From contig CAUYUJ010020598.1 of the NCBI GenBank assembly GCA_963575745.1, positions 90,087-153,823 of the forward strand: a DNA stretch of 63,737 nt, read 5' to 3'. The notes below the pieces were generated by a model. That model saw nothing but the letters and a program-made list of their open reading frames with translations, made no database searches and was not told where the DNA came from. Positions 58,165 through 63,737 of the stretch are shown here, in pieces. Each line of letters begins with the position of its first letter. Position 1 is the first letter of the stretch. The position numbers and the translations under genes are program-made. The stretch is from Prorocentrum cordatum (Eukaryota > Sar > Dinophyceae > Prorocentrales > Prorocentraceae).

Positions 58165-58420
58165 GAACTTCGCAAGAGCTTGACGGGTGGAGGGCGGGCC
58201 GTTTTCAAAATGCGGCTCTCGCCTTTGTGCCACGCGCGCTCGTCCTTAAAAATTCGATGACTTCACGTATGGAGGGCGGGCAAATGCGGCTCTCGCCTTA
58301 GTGCCGCGCACATTCGTCTTAAAAAACTGCAAGAACTTCGCGGATGGAGGGCGGGCCGTTTTCAAAATGCAGCTCTGCTCTCGCCTTAGCGCCGCGCGCA
58401 TTCGCCTTTAAAAATTATCC
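58165..58420. repeat. Three tandem ~80-110 bp units (GGAGGGCGGGC...CTCTCGCC)
   Basis: Each unit has TGGAGGGCGGGC, usually CGTTTTCAAAATGC, GGCTCTCGCCTT, GCCGCGC.CATTCGTC and a TTAAAAA run. A partial fourth unit lies after the 90 bp array, at 59180-59225. Confidence 0.8.
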
Positions 58421-58469
58421 CGGCGAAGGACCCAACCATATGCAGTTTTGAGTAACGCAATTGTTGGCA

Positions 58470-59185
58470 TTGTCTTCGGTGGAGCTCCCTGTGAGGCACG
58501 AGACGTGCGAGGGTGTGCCAATATGGGCGCGGTGGCGTCGTACGAACGCAGCCACTGGGGCGTTCGGTGGAACTCCCCATGGGGCCACGAAACGTGTGAG
58601 GGGTGTGCCGAATTGGGTGCGGCAGTGTAATGCGAGCGCAGCCACTGGGGCCATCGGTGGAGCTCCCCATGGGGCCAAGAAGCGTGTGAGGGATGTGCCG
58701 ACATGGGTGCGGCGGTGTCATGCGAGCGCACCTATTGGGGCATTCGGTAGGGCTCCGGCCACGAAACGTGTGAGGGGTGTGCCGAAATGGGTGCGGCGGT
58801 GTCATGCGAGCGCAGCCACTGGTACCTTTCGGTGGAGCTCTCTATGGAGCCACGAACTTGTGAGGGGTGTGCCAGAATGGGTGCGGAGGTCTCATGCGAG
58901 CAGCCACTGGTGCCTTCGGTGGGGCTCCGTATGGGGCCACGAAACGTGTGAGGGCTGTGCCGAAATGAGTGCAACTGTGAGCGCAGACACTGGGGCCATC
59001 GGTGGAGCTCCCCATGGGGCCACGAAGCGTGTGAGGGGCGTGCCGAAATGAGCACGGCGGTGTCATGCGAGCGCAGCCACTGGGGCCTTCGGTGGAGCCC
59101 CCTTATGGGGCCACGAAACGTGTGAAGGGTGTGCCGAAATGGGTGCGGTGGTGCCATGCGAGCGCAGCCACTGGGGCCTTCGGTC
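58470..59185. repeat. 90 bp minisatellite, about eight copies
   Basis: The unit contains CATCGGTGGAGCTCCCCATG, GGGCCACGAA.CGTGTGAGGGG, TGTGCCGAAATGGGTGCGGC and GGTGTCATGCGAGCGCAGCC, then ACTGGGG. The CACTGGGG landmark recurs at about 58560, 58650, 58740, 58822, 58912, 58995, 59085 and 59176 (period 82-91). Ninety bases is 30 codons, so the plus strand has an open frame over most copies. Copies differ by indels that are not all multiples of three, so I do not call a protein. Confidence 0.92.
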
Positions 59186-59289
59186 AAAATGTGGCCCTCG
59201 GCGGCGCACATTCGTCTCAAGAGTTTGCAGCAATGGCAAGGTTTCTCATGGTGAACATCCCAAAAATGGCGTTTTGACCTGATGTCGGA

Positions 59290-59420
59290 ATGTCAGGGCG
59301 CAGAAGTCACGCTGATTCGCGGTACTGCAATCCCAAGAAGTGTGTGTGTGTGCTGGCACGATTCAGGATCGTCAAGGCGCAACAGCACAGTTGATTCGCG
59401 GCGTTTAAATCCCAGCAGCG
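59290..59420. repeat. ~70 bp repeat, inverted relatives of 38740-38880
   Basis: CACGCTGATTCGCGGTACTG and CAGTTGATTCGCGGCGTTTA, each followed by AATCCCA, the complement of TGGGACTTCAG...CCGCGAATCAGCGTG. Confidence 0.6.
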
Positions 59421-59619
59421 GTGCTCTGACACAGGTCCAGATGTGCGAACGGCTGTCTTCCAACTTGGCACTTCCCTCAATGAGAATGAACACTTGTAGG
59501 GGCCTATGAAGAGAGAACCTCAGGGAGGTTTATTGCAATTCGCTGGCCCAACGGGCCAGAGGCGTGCTAAGATCTCCAGTGACTGGTTCAGAATTTTCTA
59601 GTTCGCGCGCGTGGGGTCG

Positions 59620-60575
59620 CCCCTGAGGGTCCCCAGACGAAAAAAAGCAGCGAGGTCGCGCAAGAGGCCCCCGAGAGGGTCCAAGAGGCGCCCGGCACAC
59701 TACAAAATCGCTCCAAGACGCCCAAGATGGCCTCCAGACGGCTCAATAGCTCTCCAAGAGGACTCCCCAGAGGGCCCCACAAAGCAAAAATCATAGACTT
59801 CTAATTGATGTTTGACATATTTTGGCATTCTCGCCTTCGCGGCTTCCCAGCGCTCAAAGACGGCCTGATGGAGGGCCCCAAGACGGCCCAAGAAAACCCA
59901 AGATGGCTCAAGAGGCCTCCGAACAGCCAAAGAGGTCCCGATGACGGCTTCAAGAGGGAGCCCAGACGGGGGCCCGAACAGATATTTCGAGCCCTCGGCC
60001 CCAAGAGGCCCCCAGGAGGCCCCAAGAGGCCCCCAAGAGGCCCGCCCCCAAAATGGTCTAAGAAACGTCCGGACACCATACGATCGCTCCAAGACGCGCA
60101 CGATGGCGCCCAGACGGCCCGAGAGCCCTCTAAGAGCTCTCATCAGAGAGCCCCAACAAACAAAATTCACTGATGTCCCTTCGGATTTTGATAGGGATTG
60201 TTATTCTCGCCTTTGCGACTTCCCGACGCATCAAAATGGCCCCAGTGGCCTCCAAGATCGCCCCAAGACGGCCCAATAGGCCTCCAAGCGGGCTCTCAGA
60301 CGGCCCTCGAGGGCGTCAAGACAACCCAAGAAGCCTTCAAGACAGCCTTCCAGGGCTCCACAAACGCCCCAAGAGAGGGTCCAGAGGGGGAACACTGAAA
60401 CGATGTTTCAAGCCTTCGCCCTTCAGAAGGCTCCCAGGAAGCACCTAGAGACCCCCAAGAGGCCCCAGTAGGCCCCCAAGAGGCCCTCAGCAGCCCCAAG
60501 GGAGGCCCCCAGAGGCCCCCAAGCTGTCACAGGAGGCCCCCAACAGGCTCCCAAGAGGCCTCAAGACTGCTCCCC
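59620..60575. repeat. CCCCAAGAGGCC minisatellite (~950 bp)
   Basis: The longest member of the CCAAGAGGCC family, with CCAAGATGGC, CCAAGACGGC and CCAAGAGGCC units. Two larger internal copies share a phrase of the type CCAAAGTTCTGATTTT/ATTCTCGCCTTCGCGGCTTCCC (about 59822 and 60204: ATTCTCGCCTTxGCGxCTTCCC). Confidence 0.88.
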
Positions 60576-60599
60576 AGGAGGTCAACCAAGTTCTGTATC

Positions 60600-61220
60600 C
60601 AACGCACGAACTCTACATCTCAAGCGTCTCGGGATGTTAAGACGAGCGTGCCAGAAACCGCGCGCAGATTTCGCGATCCCTCCGATGTGGGTCCGCGGAT
60701 CGACCTGAGTCGAAGCCAGGACGATGCCGAGGAAGAGAAGCAACAGGAGTCCTCGGAAATTCTCCCCTGCCTCCCAAAAGCCCCCGAGAAGCCTGCCAAA
60801 AAACTCCAGCAGCGCCGCGTTGACAACGATCCCTCAGCCAAAAGGCAGAGATGAGGCTGTACGGGCTGGCGGAATAACCGAAACGACTGAACAACGATGC
60901 TGAGTATTGGGTTTGCACTGGTCCTCCTCCTCCCTTTCCTAATCCTCCTCCTCCCCCCTCTTTTCCTGCTGGAGGGGGAGGGAGCAGGACGATTCTGGAC
61001 CCAGATCTCCGACGAAGCTTCTTGTTTTTCAACGCGTAGCCCCCTACACCTCTGGAGCGGCCGTCGGATGGAGCCGACCCCAAAAACTTGGCCACGGCCA
61101 TGCCTTCGAGAAGAAATATCACTTGTTTGTATGTTTTCCAGGCCCTTGCCTTTCGGGTCGGGCGAAAAGGGGGGATAGCAAAGGGGGGGTTTGAGAATCA
61201 GCTCACGTAGCTGATTTTCC
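60600..61220. other. Intergenic, no gene seen
   Basis: Mixed sequence. A minus-strand frame covers it, but the peptide has no recognisable domain and continues into low-complexity TCC sequence. Confidence 0.4.
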
Positions 61221-61224
61221 CGGC

Positions 61225-61355
61225 GCCTCCCGGCGCCGGGAGGCGCCCATGTATCGAGGAATGGGCCCGGCGGCGGGGCCGAAACCAGCTGCATGCAGCA
61301 AATTTCGTTACCCCCCTTTTCCCAATCCCCCCCTTTCGCCCGGCCCGAGCCTTCC
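61225..61355. repeat. Dispersed repeat shared with 5320-5450
   Basis: GTATCGAGGAATGGGCCCGG, CGGCGGGGCCGAAACCAGC, TGCATGCAGCAAATTTCGTT and CCCCCCTTTCGCCCGGCCCG match the first copy. A CGGCGCCTCCCGGCGCCGGG palindrome precedes it at about 61219-61245. Confidence 0.6.
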
Positions 61356-61548
61356 GCGCAAAAGCGGCCGGGGCCGCCCGCCCCCGGGCGCGAGCCCAAA
61401 CTCGCAAGCCAAATGGACGAGCCGGCTTTCGGCGCAATAATCCAGCGGGGTGTGTTCTCGAGGGTCCAAGGGGGGCCCGACTCCAGCAGGGTCAGCAGCC
61501 CGCTGGAGATATAGAGGCGGCGAGCGCGCCGACGGCGCTTCGATCCAT

Positions 61549-61735
61549 CCTCCTCCTCCTCCTCCCTCCTCCTCCTCCGCCTCCTCCGTCCTCCTCCTCC
61601 TCCTCCTCCTCCTCCTCCTCCTTGCCTCACTCCTCCCATCCTACACTCCCATTCCTCCCTCCTCCTCTGTGCCCTCCGCCTCCTCCTCCTCCTCCTCCTC
61701 CTCCTCCTCCTCCCTCCCTCCCTCCTCCTTAATTC
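61549..61735. repeat. (TCC)n polypyrimidine tracts
   Basis: Two CTCCTCC runs (about 61549-61623 and 61678-61728) separated by about 55 bp. Confidence 0.95.
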
Positions 61736-62054
61736 CCTCCATCTCTCCCAAGCCGTAGCGTTTTTTTTTTTTGTGAACCGGGGGCGGCTGACTTGCCCGC
61801 GGCACGAGGTAAAACCGCCGCAGACGGCGCACGGTTTCGGACCGGGCCTCTTTTGAGAAGGGGGTCCGAGGACCGCCGCCGAGGGGGGAGGGGGGGGGGG
61901 AGGCAGGCGGCGCGTTGCCCCCGCCGCGCGCGGAGGCGAGGAGCGGCGCCCGTCTCTCGGAAGGCCCGGAAGTGCCGAGGCCTTCTTTAGGGGAACGAGC
62001 TCCATATGCAGCGACGCATTTTCCGGCCCTGCGCTGAGACTCGCACAGGAGCGC

Positions 62055-62150
62055 GGATCCTGGCGTATACGGGATCCTGGTGTATACATTTTTCGTTGTT
62101 TCCTGGCGTATGCGGGATCCTGGTGTATACATTCTTCGTTGCTTCCCTGG
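62055..62150. repeat. Two tandem ~45 bp units
   Basis: CGGATCCTGGCGTATACGGGATCCTGGTGTATAC is followed by ATTTTTCGTTGTTTCCTGGC, and then the same unit again with few changes (GGCGTATGCGGGATCCTGGT, GTATACATTCTTCGTTGCTT). Confidence 0.85.
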
Positions 62151-62154
62151 GAAG

Positions 62155-63655
62155 ACAAGGGGGACAAGTATACACCACACCACCCCGGCGTCGCTCCCGA
62201 CCCTCAAAAAGTCCTGGGATTGAAACCAAAAAAAAAGCCCACCGCCCACCACTGGTAACGTATATGTTCCAGTTTCCGACTTCTGAGAAGTGTTCCAAGC
62301 CTTCCAGGAGGGCGCGGGAGGCCTCTCAGAAGGCGCGAGGGCTTCTGAGAAGCCCCGCCGCCCTCCGAGAGGGTCTTCTCCCCGTCACTCCCCCCCCCCC
62401 CCCTCGCTGGCCGCCGAGGAGGGGTTGAGACTCTGGGGGGGGGCGGGAGATGTTGCGACGTCGGAAGTTCGAGGGGGGAGTGGCCTTCTGAGCGTCCCAG
62501 GGCGCAGGGACCGCCCTGGGAGCCCTGGAGGCCGACACTTGGGGACGTCGGCGCTGAACACAGCGCGGCGTCGAAGGGCTCCAGAAGTCCCGTGGGGTTC
62601 TTCGGAAATCTCCTGAGGCCGCCGGGGTGAAGAAGAACCCCCACGCACAAAAGGCAACCAAATGGGCGAGAGCGGGCGTCCCAAAGCATGGATCCTCGAT
62701 CCTCGTCCTGCTCCTTATTCCTTATGTATGTGTGCTCTTACTCTGCCACCTGGCTGGCCGACAGGGGCCCAGCCCAGGGGGGTCAATCCTACTGGTAACA
62801 AGCTGTGCAACATGTACGTGTCTGCTATCAACTTGGACGTCTTGGCGTCGACGTTAGTTACAACATGCGTGACAGAAGTGGGACAGGGCGCGCATCCCGC
62901 GCGTCAAGGCGAAATGTCGCTGTCGCCTCGGCGCCGAGCTCATGAGAGTTGAGCTCCCGCCCGGACGCGGCACACATGATTCGCCCGCCACTGCGACGGC
63001 GCGCGAGCGGACGAACATGTCGCAACACTTCCAGGGCCGCGCAGACATCGCCTGAAAGATTGCATTCGCAGCCTCGGCGCGGCGGCTACCTTCCGCTTGG
63101 AAAACCTTTGGGGGCCCCGCGCGAGCGGGCGGCTTGTCACTCTCGCCTGAGCTCCGTGCACACTTCGCGCGGCAGTGGCGTTCCCGCGTGGGCGCGGCGG
63201 GTGCTCTGCCCGCCGAGTCGCACGAGAGCAGCGGCGGCAGCGGAGAGCCGCGCGGGGGAGCCTGCGAACTGCTGTCCTGACAGCATTGCTTCGACGCGGC
63301 ATCTGCTTCGTCGTCGCCGCGCTCGTAAAAAAACGCTTGGCCGCCCGCGAGAGGGCTGACCTGTGCTCTCGCCGCAGCGCAACGCCAAGGTGTTCAGAAG
63401 CTCCGTTCTGGCTCCTGCGCGGCCCGCGGGGTCGTCCCGTCGCCACGTCGTGCTCTCATGCTGTCAGGGGCCCGCTGGCTCGTTCGACCTGGCCTCCTCG
63501 GCTCCTCACTCCGCGCTCCCCCTCCGGTTTCTCGGCCGTCCCCTGCTGCGGGAAAAGTCCTTCACCACGTACCCCACTGCTCCACTGGTGGCCAGCAGGC
63601 GTCAGCACTAAGACACTCTGCCAATGCCCAACCGACAAGCGTTGAACGTGAGGTG
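62155..63655. other. Intergenic, no gene seen
   Basis: GC-rich DNA with C and G runs near 62390 and 62440. Frames on both strands lack recognisable domains, and no RNA gene was seen. Confidence 0.4.
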
Positions 63656-63661
63656 CCAACC

Positions 63662-63737
63662 GCCACGCCTCCTCCTCCGCCTCCTCCACCTCCTCCTCCT
63701 CCTCCACCTCCTCCTCATCCTGCTCCTCCTCCTCCTC
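63662..63737. repeat. (TCC)n tract running off the window end
   Basis: CCTCCTCCTCCGCCTCCTCCACC-type repeat reaching the last base. Confidence 0.95.

Noticed and set aside
58470-59185. CRISPR array (regularly spaced repeats)
   Set aside because: The whole 90 bp unit is conserved rather than alternating repeat and unique spacer, there are no cas genes, and the host is a eukaryote.

Overview
The window is gene-poor nuclear DNA that is extremely rich in repeats, and it is most probably from a dinoflagellate. The strongest evidence is a relict dinoflagellate trans-spliced leader at 29211-29232 on the minus strand. It carries the intact 3' half CCATTTTGGCTCAAG and sits just upstream of a retroelement reading frame. 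High GC, kilobase-scale trinucleotide arrays, an intronless membrane-transporter gene and a GWWFGP-type domain that I recall from dinoflagellate proteins all agree. The genus cannot be fixed from this sequence alone.

Only one intact, confidently recognised protein gene is present: a silicon-transporter-family protein of 493 residues on the minus strand (37043-38524), with two EGxQ...GRQ motif pairs. A second likely coding piece is a single conserved-domain exon at about 2315-2612 (minus). A degenerate non-LTR retroelement of about 6.9 kb (22370-29232, minus) carries, in order, the spliced-leader relic, a Cys4 zinc finger with coiled coil, an endonuclease/exonuclease/phosphatase domain, a reverse transcriptase, an intact-looking RNase H domain and a Cys/His-rich tail. 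It is broken by frameshifts, in-frame stops and apparent loss of catalytic Asp residues in both the endonuclease and the reverse transcriptase.

Layout: 1-680 is an ATC microsatellite. 0.7-11 kb is GC-rich intergenic DNA with TCC tracts and several TA-flanked inverted-repeat elements (MITE-like). 11-15 kb is somewhat AT-richer and holds diverged copies of a ~500 bp repeat. 15-22.4 kb contains an unassigned ORF, minisatellites (GGCGCACCT, CCAAGAGGCC), GAT and GGA arrays and a 1.4 kb CCGTG-based array. 22.4-29.2 kb is the retroelement. 30.4-36.8 kb and 46.9-52.4 kb are two giant degenerate GTC/TCG arrays in the same orientation. Between them lie the transporter gene, TTG arrays, CGCGACCCACC repeats, two further MITE copies, a 750 bp GAGGCT array and an inverted 11-mer array. 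52.5-63.7 kb is intergenic, with a 90 bp minisatellite array, long CCAAGAGGCC arrays and TCC tracts. The window starts and ends inside microsatellites.

Apart from the retroelement, no genes here form a pathway or operon. The biology visible is one transporter gene embedded in DNA dominated by tandem-repeat expansion, small TIR elements and dead retroelements. Most long open frames in the window are by-products of three-base-periodic repeats and are not annotated as genes.
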